DNA of 64,000 bases from Voacanga thouarsii (GCA_026120185.1 JANUWF010001636.1:2418001-2482000); one strand, 5' to 3'; positions 24,301 to 36,563 are shown, numbered from the stretch's first letter. Translations and numbers: made by a program. The notes: generated from the letters alone by a model not told the origin.

Positions 24301-24811
24301 TTAAAACTCAACAAATTTCTTTGAGATATTGAGAAAGATAGTGTCTTATGAATAATAATAGTTGTTCCTCCGATTAATGATACACTAACTCTTCCAAAGC
24401 CTTAAATTAATTATGCACTACCACTTATAATATTAACATTTGTTTCTCTCATCTTTAGGTAAGAGAAATATTTTTTATCTTTCAATATAATATGTGTTGT
24501 ACTCTATCAATTAGGCATGTATCTTCAATGTCACTTTTGGATCTAGTAAATAGAATAATAATCATTTGGACATAACAAAATATTTATAAATTTGTATATT
24601 CAAACAATAAAATAAAAATTTTGAATGCTATAATTACTATTACAATACTAAAAATATAGAATAAAAAATAAAATACTAAAAGTAAGTTTCTAATACTTTT
24701 GAACACTTCTATCACCAATCAAACGATTAATTCTGAATGCTTAAAAAAATCAGCCACATTCAAATGAGTTATATCTACATTAAAATCTTCAAGATTTGTA
24801 TATCATCATCA

Positions 24812-25940
24812 TTATAAGTTGAATATTGTAATGTAAAGTTTTGCTTCAGCATTTTTACTTTTCTTTTTAATAGAAATCTGATACAAATCAATAAGATGTT
24901 TTGTATAAGACCAATAACCTTTCATGCCATATTGATAACATTTATCTTCATAATTTTTAAGGATTACTTCATTTCTTCTTCTTTTCTCGTTATTTTTTGC
25001 CCACTTCTGGTTATTATTATTCTTTGTAACTTTATTTTGACAATTACGATCATAATAAATATTTTTAATATGAATACGAACACGTCTACAGCCACAGCGT
25101 CGACCATGATCATGATCTCTTCTGGGGCCAAAATCATAAATTTTAATAGTATTCACTTTTGGGAATATAGTAGAATCTATTAGTCGAGTTTCATGATTTT
25201 TTATTAATAATTCATTATTTCATTCAGTTACGAGGAAACATGATATCAATTCTGTATATTTTTTGAATTACTTTTTTCGATATTACTGCCGTAGGAGTAC
25301 ATTCGAGGTATAAAAAGTAGAGAAAGTTTTCTCTAATATAACTTTATCAATAATATTTTTTTTCATATAATTTTAATTGTGAGATAATTTTAAATATAAC
25401 AGAATTACACTCACTGACAGATTTAAAATCTTGCAATTGCAAGTGCATCTAGTCATACCATACTTTTGAAAGGACGACCATCTTCTGGTAGTCAAACATT
25501 CTTTCAAATTATTTCACAAAATAAATGGATCTTTTACGGTAAGGTATTCTTCTTTTAAATTATTATGAAAATGATGGCGGAGAAAAATCTTGGTTTTAGT
25601 ACAAGATTGTAATAATGATGAGTTTTCTTGTAATATGGTATCTGCCTGATCCATTGCAGCTAAATCCGTTTTAGCATCTAGAGTCCATAACAAATAATTT
25701 TTTTCCAATAATGTCAAGAGTTACAAACTCAAATTTGGTGAGATTTACTATGTTAATACAAAATTAAATAGAAAAAGTATATTTTTTCTTTTGATTTATA
25801 AACTTAAAAAATCAGGCTGTTTGATTGAAAAACTTAGTAGAATAACTTCGATAATATCAGCTTGATTGTAAACTTCAGTAAAATAACTTTTGTAGTGCTT
25901 ACTTAATTATAACTTTCAGTAGAGCAACTTCAATAGAGCC
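24812..25940 (-). pseudogene. Copia gag with degraded zinc knuckle
   Basis: Minus-strand segments include KNYLLWTLDAKTDLAAMDQ and IFLRHHFHNNLKEEYLTVKD (25514-25717), typical of a Copia gag. A later basic region (24812-25156) has CYQYGMKGYWSYT followed by KHLIDLYQ. The CCHC knuckle normally reads CxxCGxxGHWxxxC, and here the second cysteine, the histidine and the last cysteine are all changed. A degenerate tRNA-primer-like site lies just inside the right LTR, near 25935-25950. Confidence 0.85.
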
Positions 25941-26293
25941 TCGTAATGATAGTGTATTATAAATTCGATTCAAAATAAAACCCAAATCTAAAAATCTAAA
26001 AACTGTAAAGTAAAAAAAACTATAAGAAGGTGAGAAATAAGGGAATCACTTATATTTAAATTAATATTTGGTTCATTTGCAAAAGTTTCCTATTTATATA
26101 GGTTTAGATACATTATTTTAAAGAATAAGAAATGAGCCTTATCTTATCCATTAATAATATTAAAAAAAATGAACATACTATCTTTTGGATATAAATAATA
26201 TCAGAAAGTGAATAGTTACATTAATATTTTAAATAAATAGATGATTTCATAAAATGAACAATCACTTTATCTTATTAATTTTATAACACTTTA

Positions 26294-27330
26294 AGAATTT
26301 TTTTAGGGTCAATATAGATTTTTTCTTTTACTTATTTCTTTATTTTTTTAAAAAAAATCTTCGTTCTCCCTGTCTTTACCTTCTCATTCTTCTTCTTTTC
26401 TAGTGCTTCCACCAAGCATCACCACCTTTAATTCTGCTGCCGTCTGCCCCTAACCCTAGCACCAATAACAACTTCCAACACCGCCATCATCTGCCCCCAA
26501 ACCCAAACTCTATCTCTTCATAGTCCTATCACCTATCTCAACTTCACTCAACACCACACCTTTAATCATTTGGTCCCAACTGCCTAACTATTCACAACCT
26601 AAAAATGTCGTCCCCAAACCCTCAGTTGCTCAGCCCTCAACACAACCACTTCTACTACTATCGACATCCATTTTTATCACATAGCTTGTAACCCGTCTGA
26701 ATATTTTAGATATAATATCAGAACAATAATTAATATGCATGATCTCTGGAACCATGTCCATAAAATCATTTTCATGGAATTTTTTGCACTTATTTCTATG
26801 AAAAGAATAGCAATTTCACCTACAAAAGCTGTAGGTATCTCATAGGAAATAGATTTGGAATTGGTGCTAGGGGGTGGTAAATTTTTGTTTTGGAAGAACC
26901 TCATGGGATTGTAATTTTGGCGATTTTAGTGATATATAGATTTAAAATATTTTTATGTTAAAATGAATGGAGTGTATTTAGATATCTAAGTGTTTGACAA
27001 GATATGGCATCGAGAATGGAAAGAGAGTGACTGCAGTCAAGCAGCTTGTGAGAGAAGAGAAGAGGAAGAAAAGAAAAAAAATGAAGGAAATATTTCTAAA
27101 ATGATATATATTTTAATAAACTTTGTAAAATGATTTAAATATCTCTAAAAATATCACATGCACATCGCGTGTTTAATGAAAATGACAATTGTCTGTCAAC
27201 TGACGAAAGAGTAGCATTTGGTGAATTTCATGATTTGAGGATAAATAGAAATTGTGTGATAATTAAAATATAAAAGTTAAATTGTTAGATAGTTTGAAGG
27301 TCACTGAAATTATTTACCTTAGGAGTATAC
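26294..27330. mobile_element. MULE-like terminal repeat family with a shared unknown segment
   Basis: No intact gene is seen. The right end (about 27180-27330) has the word GTCAACTGACGAAAGAG and ends near AAATTATTTACCTTAGGAG. The same end recurs, inverted, at 31773-31985 and again at 38640-38812. A segment at about 26677-26904 is conserved at 32235-32430 (words GGAACCATGTCCATAAAATC and GGAATTTTTTGCACTTATTT). On the minus strand it reads without stops for 75 codons, including AFVGEIAILFIEISAKNSMK. I do not recognise the protein. It may be a captured gene fragment. Confidence 0.45.
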
Positions 27331-28130
27331 TATATATAGTGTGTGCAGTCCATAGTTATAAATTTACTTTAGTATATGATATTGATATTTAAAAATTTTA
27401 TAATATGTTTTGTTATTTATAATTCTGATTCATCTTTTTAACTGCTTTCATTTAATAGCCCTGATGTTATAATTTTACCATCAGATAATACAAGGGCAAG
27501 ATAACTTTCTATCTTTTAATAGCTTTTATTCATTGGCAACCAAATCCTTGAACAATAATAATCAATATAGTTAGACTTTTATACTACGAGTGTAAATTTC
27601 TTTTTGATTGCTTACATTCAGCAGCCGTAAGGTTGGCAATTTTAGCATGTGAAATTAAAGTGTAAGAAAATGTGGGTTGATGCCGAAGATCTTTCTATAA
27701 TTTGAGTATATATTCTTTCTGATTTTTTTTTTTAATTAGCCCAATACTTGATAAGTAATAATGCGAGAGGATAAGGGGTAATGCAATTAACTTTTATAAT
27801 TCAAGGGTTACATTCTTATTGATTGTTTTCATTTAATATATAGCCACAAGATTGGCAATTTTAGTGTGTGAAAAGCATGAGAAAATACGAATTGTTGAGA
27901 AAGAGTTTTCTATAATTCAAGTGTATATTCTTTTCAACCACTTTCATTTATTAGCCACTAATTAAACCTTTAATCACTAATTTCAAATCAAAGTATCTTT
28001 TCTAGTTAGCAATTTTCACGTGAGAGGAAAAAGGTTAATGCAAATGACTTTTTATAATTCAAGTGCATTCATTCATGATTGCTTTTTTATATTTCAATTA
28101 CTAAATATTTGCTTAGTGATTCCCAATTGA
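27331..28130. repeat. Satellite-like tandem repeat segment
   Basis: It starts with GTATACTATATATAGTGTGTG then continues with about five monomers carrying GGCAATTTTAGC and TTTATTAGCC words. The same opening block is present inverted at 31337-31772 and directly at 38813. No gene is seen. Confidence 0.7.
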
Positions 28131-29190
28131 AATAAAAAAGAGAAAACATCTGAGATCACTATTCTTTAATGGGGCAAATAAGGTACTTAACTATTCTTGG
28201 ACCTAAAAAGTTGAAATAAAAAAGAAAAGAGACCAAATTCACCAAACAATAAAAGCTAAGGATCGGAACTAAATTGGCGAATTTTTCAATGGAATGAATA
28301 AATTATATTTGAATATTTTTATTCATATTTAAATTTGAGTTTAATCTTATATTTATATTGAACAATGCCTATAATAAAGAATACATATGAGATCACTACA
28401 TGAAAAATAATCATAAGCAACCAACGAGATAATATAATAACTTTAGATAAATGATATCGGGTCTAATAATTATCTTTTACTTCATAATTTATGAGAAGAT
28501 ATTATAAATTTCAAAAAAGAATTTACAACAAAGATAGTCAATGTATGTACACAATGTATATGTATATATTCTCTTATTTAACTATTAGAATATGTAACAT
28601 TTCAAACCAAGGATGATAATCAGCCACCGAGGCATCAAGAGGTGGGATTAGTTTAGGATTGGTGTAAGTAAGTTTTTGTATGACAATGTGAAAATTCATG
28701 ATTCCTTTGTTCACAAGCTTAGTTATAATGTCTTCTTATAAATTATGGAAAAAAAAAGGATGATTTTGAAGTTATTCACTATCTCGTTGATTGCTTTAGA
28801 TTATTTTTTAATGTAATGATCTCAACTATTGTCTCTGTCATAAAGCATTGTTCATGACAATGTAAAGTTAAACTCAACTTAAAGTACAAATTAAACATAA
28901 TTAATTCCTTCCATTAGAAAATTCGTCAATTTAATCCCTTAACTTTTATTGCTTGATGAATTGTTCCCTTTTCCTTTTTATTTCAACTTTTTAGGTCCAA
29001 GAATAGTGAAGTACCCAATTTTCCCTGATAAAGAATGCCATGTTGATGGTCTAACAAATGGAATGACCAAAAAAGTTGTCTAAAAATAGTTAAAGAATCT
29101 AAAAAGTTTTTTTAAAAAAAAAAAAGATGAGGGACCATATATAATCAATTAACAATAGAAGTTAAGAGACTAAATTGGTGATTTTGCCTT
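28131..29190. mobile_element. MULE-derived non-autonomous element(s) with inverted arms
   Basis: Arms of about 130 bp at 28161-28301 and 28912-29036 are reverse complements, sharing ACTATTCTTGGACCTAAAAA and GTTGAAATAAAAA. A further MULE-end-like tail (29040-29185) ends CTAAATTGGTGATTTTGCC, resembling the Pack-MULE end at 4338. The flanking words CCAATTGAA and CCAATCAAA may be a diverged 9-bp target duplication. No coding region is seen. Confidence 0.6.
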
Positions 29191-29364
29191 TGCCAATCAA
29201 ATTTTCTTTTTGGGTAGACAATTTTAGCCTCACAGAATAAGAGCAAAAGCAAATAAGCTTTTTAGAATTCGAGTATACATTCTTTAGATCGCTTTTGTTT
29301 ATTAGCCACTAAGTTTTTTATCCATAATTTCCGATCAATTTTCCTTCTTGGTTGGCAATTTTAG
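29191..29364. repeat. Satellite-like repeat monomers
   Basis: This is a short run of the same repeat family, ending GGTTGGCAATTTTAG, where a MITE is inserted. Confidence 0.65.
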
Positions 29365-29679
29365 GAGAAAATTTCAATGCCGTCACTGCACCATGTTATT
29401 GCAGTGATGTGATGCAATAGTCATATCATTAGTTTACACTTGGTACTACTTATCATATTACCAATCTGATTTGAATATTTTACGTATTCACTTTTCTATA
29501 TTTGTATATAATTTTTTAAAAAATTAGTTTTGGATCTCGTGAATCTAGATAATATAGGAAAGTGATATGAGATCATATTGATGACGTGATAAGTAATACC
29601 AAATGTAAGTTAATAATAGGATTGTTGCACCACATCATTGTGATGACATGGTGCAGTGGTTGCACTAAAAATTTTCTCT
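29365..29679. mobile_element. MITE with 8-bp target duplication
   Basis: A 315-bp element starts GAGAAAATTTCAATGCC and ends CACTAAAAATTTTCTCT, so its termini are inverted repeats. Longer subterminal inverted words (GCACCATGTTATTGCAGTGA against the CATTGTGATGACATGGTGC side) extend the fold. The flanks are a perfect AATTTTAG duplication (29357-29364 and 29680-29687), which suits a hAT-type MITE. Confidence 0.75.
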
Positions 29680-29966
29680 AATTTTAGCATGAAAAATTAT
29701 AGGCAATGCAATTAATTTTTTATACTTCAAACGGTATATTCTTTCCACCACTTTTATTTATTGACCAACAAATTTTATATCAATAATTTATCATCAATAT
29801 TTTTTCTTTGGTAAGCAATTTTACTGCAACTTTGATGATGAAAGGGGTTGGAATAGCATGATTATCGTTGGTGCTCTTAAATATTACCTACCTACGACAT
29901 ACGAGTATCCTCATATAGATGCATATGGGGGCAGGGGAGTGTAAGGCATAACGCATGCGTGCGTGC

Positions 29967-30027
<61 letters not shown>

Positions 30028-30180
30028 CATGCGAATGTATGTATGTATGGGTCTTGGGTAGATAAGAAGTATGTTTGTGTAAGAACTGCATAATAGATGT
30101 ATGCTGCAGTTAGTACGGTACTATAGCATATAAACTTTGTAGTTTTGATGTGTATTTATGTTGAAACAAATTATATTGAA
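29680..30180. repeat. Satellite unit end with TA/TG compound microsatellite
   Basis: The block TTGATGATGAAAGGGGTTGG (29834) to CTCATATAGATGC is homologous to 41219-41320 and 45598-45700 in the higher-order array, so a partial higher-order unit exists here. It is followed by (TA)n at about 29971-30006 and (TG)n at about 30007-30028. No gene. Confidence 0.65.
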
Positions 30181-30214
30181 ATAAACTGTATATATATACA
30201 TATATATATATATA

Positions 30215-31000
30215 GTTCTCTCTCCTCTTTTCCCTCTTTCTTCTCTCCCCCTCACGGTTCCCTTCTCCCTTCTCTCTTCTCTCTTTCTTCTCATGACTTC
30301 CTCTTTTTTCTCCCCTCTTCTCTCTCCTTTCTCCTCTCTCCTCTCTCACACGACAATCACCCCCTTTCTCCTAATTTTCTTTCTCTACTTTCTCTCCCTA
30401 CTTTCCTTGTACTATCTCAAACTTTCTGTTTATTTTTCTTTTTTGTAGGGGTCACATATGAAGGTAAAGTAATAAATATCTAGCAAACTACATCCACCAA
30501 TTTACATCTCCTTTTTCCTATAAAAAAAGTTTATACGGGTCACATATGATAAATTTTTATTCCTATAAAAAAGAAAAATAAAAACGAAGTTTGGGGTCAC
30601 ATATGAAGGTAAAGTAATAAATATTTAGCAAACTACATCCACCAATTTACATCTCCTTTTTCCTATAAAACAGTTTATAGGGGTCACATATGATACATTT
30701 TTTTCCTATAAAAAGAAAAATAAAAACTAAGTTTATAAGAGATAGTAGAGGGAAAGTAGGGAGAGAAATTAACTAGAGAAGGAAAATTAGGAGAGAGGGG
30801 GAGATTGTCGTGTGAGATAGGAGAGAGAAGAGAGAAGAGGGAAGAAAGAAGAAAGAAGAAAGAGAGAATAGAGGAGGGAACTGTGAGGGAGAGAGAAGAA
30901 AGAGGAAAGAGAAGAGAGAGAAGATTAGGAGAGAGGGGAAAAGAATACGGAAAAGTAGAAGTAGGAGTAGGAGTAGGAGAGAGAAGAAAAGAGTGGGATA
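30215..31000. repeat. Fold-back structure with pyrimidine and purine arms around a tandem duplication
   Basis: The left arm (about 30215-30440) is almost pure pyrimidine, made of CT and CTTT words. The right arm (about 30725-31000) is almost pure purine and is its reverse complement, sharing TCTCACACGACAATC and TTTCTCTCCCTACTTTCC. Between them are two copies (about 30451-30590 and 30597-30730) of a unit with GGTCACATATGAAGGTAAAG and ACATCCACCAATTTACATCT. Long open frames here are low-complexity artefacts. Confidence 0.75.
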
Positions 31001-31127
31001 AATTTAAAAAGAAAAAAAAATTAGAGAATATTATTAAATTAACCAAATAAGGGTTCATTTGTCATTGGAACAAAAATTGTGCTAGCATGAGGAAAATTGC
31101 TCTTGCAACATCGCCAACCTAAACTTT

Positions 31128-31335
31128 TTTGATGGATTTAGTTTCTAAATTTTTTCTGATTGACAAGTTTGGTCTTTAAAAATAGATGCTATCTTTGTAT
31201 TAACCGTCACATAGTGGGTGGAAAGACCAAATATTTTACTCGAAAATAGAAAAAGGACAAAAAAATTTTAAAATAAAGATTAAGGACTAAATTTACCAAT
31301 AAAAAAAAGTTTAGAAACTACATCCACCAATTTAC
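31128..31335. mobile_element. Small MITE-like inverted repeat
   Basis: Arms of about 75 bp start GGATTTAGTTTCTAAA on the left and end CTAAATTTACC... TTTAGAAACTACATCC on the right. The middle carries GGTGGAAAGACCAAATA, a MULE-end-like word. No coding content. Confidence 0.5.
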
Positions 31336-31336
31336 A

Positions 31337-31772
31337 TACATAAAAAGGATTGGAAAGAATATATACTCGAATTATAGAAAGATATCCCACATTGACCTAT
31401 ATTTTCTCACTCTTTTCGCATCCTGAAAATTGCCTTGCAATTGTTGAATGTAAGCAATAAAAAAGAATGTAACACTCGAAGTATGTAAGTCAATTGCATT
31501 GCCACCTATCCTCCCCCGTTATTATTGTTCAAGGATTCAGTTGCAAATAAATAAAAGCTATAAAAGATAGAAAGTTATCTTGCACTGATTCGTATTCTCT
31601 AGAGCTAAAATTGTAACCTTGCAACTATTAAATGAAAGCAGCCGAAAAGAATGACTTAGAATTATAAATAACAAAAGATGTGAAAATTAAAAAAATTTTC
31701 AATATCAGTATTTTATATTAAAGCAAATCTTATAAACTGTGGACTGCACACACTATATGTAGTATACTCCTA
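31337..31772. repeat. Satellite-like repeat in inverted orientation
   Basis: The reverse complement reads TAGGAGTATACTACATATAG then AATAGTTGCAAGG and CTTTCATTTAATAG blocks, the same order as 27331-27720 and 38813-39060 on the plus strand. It forms the outermost left part of the large inverted repeat. Confidence 0.8.
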
Positions 31773-32051
31773 GGTAAACAATTCTGATGACTCTTATACC
31801 ATTAAAAAAAGACAAACTATTCTGGTGACTCTCCAATTATTACGAAATTCAACTTTTACCTTCTAATTAAAAAAAGCAAAATTAGTTCTTCGAACTTTTT
31901 AACCGCCCAGATCTTTCATTCCCATTAGTTAACTGACAGTCAACCTTCAATCCGTTAAATAAAAGGTAAAATCATATTTTACTATTCATCTTCTTCTCAC
32001 AATCAATGCATCCTTAACCCTAGCACCACCACTCAGTATAATCACATGTGT

Positions 32052-32084
<33 letters not shown>

Positions 32085-32979
32085 TACACACACACACATT
32101 TGTGTATATGTGTATGTGTGGGTCTAGTGTTGAGAGAAAATATCCACAACTCAACAATGCCCGTCCCAAACCTTCAGTTGCTTGGCCCTCAATGCAACCA
32201 CCTCTACTCCCATCTACAATCCTTCTAATCCCATAGCTTGTAACCCATCTGAACCTTTTTTGGATATAATGTTGGAACAACAATTAATATTCCTAATCTG
32301 TGGAACCATGTCCATAAAATCCTTTTCACGGAATTTTTTGCACTTATTTCTATGAAAATAATAGAAATTTTAACTACAGAAGTCTTAGCTATCTCATAGG
32401 AAATAGGTGTTGATTGGTGCTAATGGGTGGTAGAGTCGTGATGATGCATCTATGGAGAAGGAAGAAGGAAGAAAGAGAAAGAAAAGAATAAAGTAAAGAT
32501 TGGTGAAGGTTAGAATCAGTTTCTCGGCTTTGTAATAGATCTTGCTTTAGTTATATGCTTGGATTATCAAGAGAAAAGATGAATTGTGAGGGGAAGAAGC
32601 AAACAAAGCCATAAATAGTGATAGAAGGCGGGTGGAAATTGCTATTCTGAAATCTTAACATCTTGCACTAGTGACACCGAAGTAGAGAAGAAGAAGAAGA
32701 GAAAATATTATTGACACATGCATTTGAATTTGGATAATAAAGAGTTTGACTTGCTTCTCAAATTTTAGAAAATTTAGTTATGGAATGAGGGAAATTCTTA
32801 CATGACCCTGGTGCACTGCCCCACCCGTGCACCAGGTGGGCCTAGATGCCCTCAGAATGCAACACTTGTCCGTTTGAATAAAATATTTCCAAAAATAATT
32901 TTATGGATTTTTTACCTTTTTTCCATTTTTTGAGATCAACCATGGTTGTGAAATTTTGGCTTAATCCCGCCACACCTAA

Positions 32980-33018
<39 letters not shown>

Positions 33019-35055
33019 ATGAATTCAAGCTACTTTCTTTGTCTCATTTTCAACCTCGAGCCTTTACCCCACCTCCACCCCTGAGTCTACGCTGGGTACC
33101 ACCCACTCCCTCCTTTGCCATAGCAGCCACCCACCCCTTCCGGTCCGAAGAATCACCTCCCACCCACTCCTGATATGCCATTGCAGCCACCCCACCCCTT
33201 TCTTTGCTTCTCCACCCTCCTACCCATGCCGAGTACCACCTACTCCATCTGGTCCAGAGATCCACCTCCCACCCACTTCTGATCTACCATTGTAGCCACC
33301 CACACCCTTCCCGCTTCTTTACCCTCCCACCCACACCGGCTACTACTCACCCCATAACTCCTACAAAGCTCGCTTAGAAAATATGCTGGCGGCCCCTTCT
33401 AGTTCTAATTTTCGCAAGAGTTACGTAAATCGCAACGGTAGCTTGGTGGATTAAATTGCATAGTGATCAGAAAAAAGGCTTGGTGGCAATATAAGTTGTT
33501 CCATTTTTGAGCTCAACACCTCCGAGTATAGGTAATTTGAATTTGAGAACCACCATGGATAGCTTATCAATTGCATACCTTATCTCTGACCCCATCTCTG
33601 TCTCTCTCTTCTCCTTTTCATTTCTGTTGCTTCTTGGAATCTTGAAATCTAAAATAACATCTATGCTAAGAGTGTGTGCGTGTGTGTGTGTGTGTATCTA
33701 CACCTACTATTAACCTACCATCTTATTAAATAAACTTCATTTATATGAAAAGGAAAATAGATTGCTCTATTGGTTATGTGTGATCTCTCGCTTGCCTTCG
33801 AAAACATGTCAGTGGCTATAGATTTGTTAACTTAGACCTCTTTTTTTTGTGGTAAACTTCACACATTGATTGAATTTGAGGCTTCACTTATTCCTATGTG
33901 GTTGGAGACAGTGAATTTTACTTTTGCACTCATCCTCTTGCAAAATTCCGTGTATATGTTGGCATCATGTCTTTTTTTTATTCACTAAAAATGTGTTTGA
34001 ACTTACTTCAAAATTGTGGCACTTTTGAGCTTCAATTACATCTGAACTTCCTTTGGTGGATATCGAGCTAAACTGTGAAAGTTGATGCTATTCATAAATA
34101 GTTAATGGAATCTTTTGGCTGTTAATATTTCTACACCAGGCCAATAACTAAATATTGGATTTGTTTGATTTTGCCAATATTATTGTTCTTCATATTCATT
34201 TGCATTGACAATTCATATTTTTCATCTTTTGAAACTAAAATTCTTTTACATAACTGAGCTACATAATCATATTCGTGTCTGTTAATTGATTAATTTATCT
34301 ATCATAGTTTATGTCATAATCAAGATAAACTCTTAGGTGTTATTGGTTATTGTTTCTGGGTTCTTAACTCATACTGGCTAGAATTGAGAAACGTATCCCC
34401 CTAAAACCCTACTTAGAAAACCTGAACTATTACTAGTCAATTCTTGTTCCTTGAGTTGTGTTGTCAAGTTAGAATAGGTTCAAAGACAAGCTTTTCTCTT
34501 ATTTCTAAGATATATAGGTAATTTTTTTATATTATAAGTACTGCTATTTAGTGATACTGAAGATCATTGTTTGCAAGTATAGATCATATAGACTAGGTTG
34601 CAGGACACTTTGATCTTTTCCCTTTGTCCAGATACGTTAGTCACATGCAAATTTGATTGCATTTATTCTTTTCCAGGGCAAAGAACTTGGATATACATGG
34701 TAGATGTGCTTTTAGAACTACATTGGGGATCAAAGTTGTTGAACACATAAGTGTCTACATGAACTATTTTTATGGTTCAGATATTTGATATTTGATATTT
34801 GCTTAATTCTTTGTAGTTTGTGGGTTTAGATCCAACTTAGGTGCCTAAATGCATCGCTTGGCTTATATAAAAATATTTTAAGTTGTCCTTTATTAATCTG
34901 CTAGAAAGTTATTTGTTTTTTTTTTCTTATTTTGAGTCTCGCAAACACAATTGCTAGAATATTGCAGGAAAGTTTTTTCGATTGTATGTTGCAGTGAATC
35001 TACAAACTATCTAATTTGTTTTCTTTAATTTAATTTTTTTTTGGCTCTGTAGTGA

Positions 35056-35205
35056 ATGGCAACGAGAAAGTACTATGTAATCTTTCAAGGAAGATAGATT
35101 GGAATATTTGTGAAGTAGATGGATTGCCATAAATCAATAAATGACTATCGTGGGAATATATTCAAGTCATTTCCCTCTCTTCAAGATTCAAAAAAAATGC
35201 AGACT
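35056..35205 (+). pseudogene. RNase H1-type hybrid-binding (viroplasmin-like) domain fragment
   Basis: After a splice-acceptor-like TCTGTAG, the frame from the ATG at 35056 reads MATRKYYVIFQGR, stop, IGIFVK, stop, then MDCHKSINDYRGNIFKSFPS. The spacing and residues (KYYVxFxGR, GIF, DCH, Y-GN-FKSF) match the small RNA/DNA-hybrid-binding domain at the N-terminus of eukaryotic RNase H1-like proteins. The domain is named after the caulimovirus viroplasmin, where it also occurs. The catalytic RNase H domain is not seen. Two TAG stops lie in the otherwise continuous frame, which runs on to 35373 without a recognised domain. Intron-like sequence surrounds it, so it looks like a gene piece captured by the long-TIR element. 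Confidence 0.65.
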
Positions 35206-36371
35206 TCGTATAATATGGGTTGCAAGCCTCAAACCAGTAAAACAACCAATGATACATCTTTATCATTACATATTGGATTTGATTCACTATCACCTCCCCA
35301 ACCTCCGTCGAAATGGTTAATTCAAAAATATAACTATGTATATAAATTGACGAAAATAGTTGTAGATGTTTCTTAATGTATGCTGATGTCCATTGTTGTT
35401 GGCTTAGATTGTATAATAATATTTTAGCTTCAATCCTTTTCATTTTATCAATTCTTTGTATTTATTGCTTCAAAAACATTGTTATCTTTGATTGTTAGGT
35501 TGAAATGTTGAGGCAGTCAAAGATGCCGAATCAATACCTGTATTCCATTTTTAGTTATTGACTTTGATTTCAATTCAGAAAGCAGGAAACTCATTGGTTT
35601 GTTAGTGGTCAATCAGAGTAATCTTCAACTTGCAATTCTGCTTTATTAAGACAGAGCATTAGTAGCTAGCAACTAGAGTGTAAAGCTCATGCTTCTATGC
35701 TGTTAGGGAATCTTGGATGATTAATCAAATAAACTAATGGCACTGCCAATGTGTTTTTGTCATGTTTTGGATCTCTATTTGTAATGGGCCAGTTCTTTAA
35801 CGCTAACTTTGGTATCATGGTAGACTACAAAAGTTGAATAGTACTTAGGTTGTCCCTTTAATGTAGATAATAGCTTTTTCTGTTAATTTTCAATTAGTAC
35901 TAATCTGGAATGTTTTTTCCTATCTAAACAACGAGGAACGGTATAGTTGGTAGCTTTTTGGTGGTAGACAAGGAACAAATGCTCAGTTACTGAAAATATT
36001 TTCCCATACTGCAAGAAAGCAAGCATGATTTATACAATTTGACACGAAAAATAATTGGTCGTGCAATCTTTTGGTTCTTTACACAACCAATGATAGAAAA
36101 ACATCATATTGCAACCATTTCAATTTGTACAATTTTTGTGGCAAACACATTCCAATATTAAAATTCAAAACAATCTAATCTGGATTATCCAAGAACCCAA
36201 AGCATGCACTTCAAAAGCACCAACTCAAATAGAGCTGCACCAACCCAAAAGCATTATACTTGGATGAAGCATCAAACATCTTACATCTCAACTTCCTTCT
36301 ACTTATTTTTTCAACACATTTTGATCATTATTGTTACTTTTGTCTTGCACTGACTGCTCTTTGTCACTTGT

Positions 36372-36563
36372 TCAGTACAAGAATTGAACTTCTTCTTCAT
36401 CACTTTCTTTTAAATCATTAATAAAAATAGTATTTGCATAACCTAACATCCTACAAACCATAAATGAAATGCATGACACCTGCAAGTATGCATCACAAAA
36501 TTCATGGATGGAAAGATTTCTCAAGGGTGAAAATTTAAATGCATTAACGATTATTATCTTCAT
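36372..36563 (-). other. Unrecognised open segment in the core of the long-TIR element
   Basis: A 63-codon minus-strand frame reads MKIIIVNAFKFSPLRNLS and ends with NDLKESDEEEVQFLY. The acidic tail and lack of low complexity make it slightly more protein-like than neighbouring frames. I recognise no family and see no start context or splice signals that settle it. It may be an exon of captured DNA or chance. Confidence 0.2.

Larger units (their letters stand above)
19209..26288 (-). mobile_element. Degenerate full-length Ty1/Copia retrotransposon
   Basis: The left LTR (19209 to about 19558) and right LTR (about 25951-26288) are recognisable copies of about 340-350 bp. Shared words include ACCACTTTAT/TCACTTTAT and GTTTAGATACAT. 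The flanks are a perfect CTTTA duplication (19204-19208 and 26289-26293). Read on the minus strand the order is LTR, gag with a zinc knuckle, integrase, reverse transcriptase, RNase H, a region containing a CA microsatellite, LTR. This order is Copia (integrase before reverse transcriptase). Every coding segment is full of stops and frameshifts, and an unrelated LTR of about 1.15 kb sits between integrase and reverse transcriptase. Confidence 0.9.

Noticed and set aside
24896..25183. A 95-residue plus-strand membrane-like protein
   Set aside because: It is antisense to the Copia gag region, which explains the sequence better.
30110..31058. Glutamate-arginine-rich and serine-leucine-rich proteins
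   Set aside because: They arise from the purine and pyrimidine arms of the fold-back. Composition is repetitive and no family resemblance is seen.
35056..35205. An endogenous pararetrovirus (viroplasmin gene)
   Set aside because: Only the small hybrid-binding domain is seen, which is also cellular (RNase H1-type). No movement protein, coat protein or viral polymerase was found nearby, and intron-like flanks favour a captured cellular gene.
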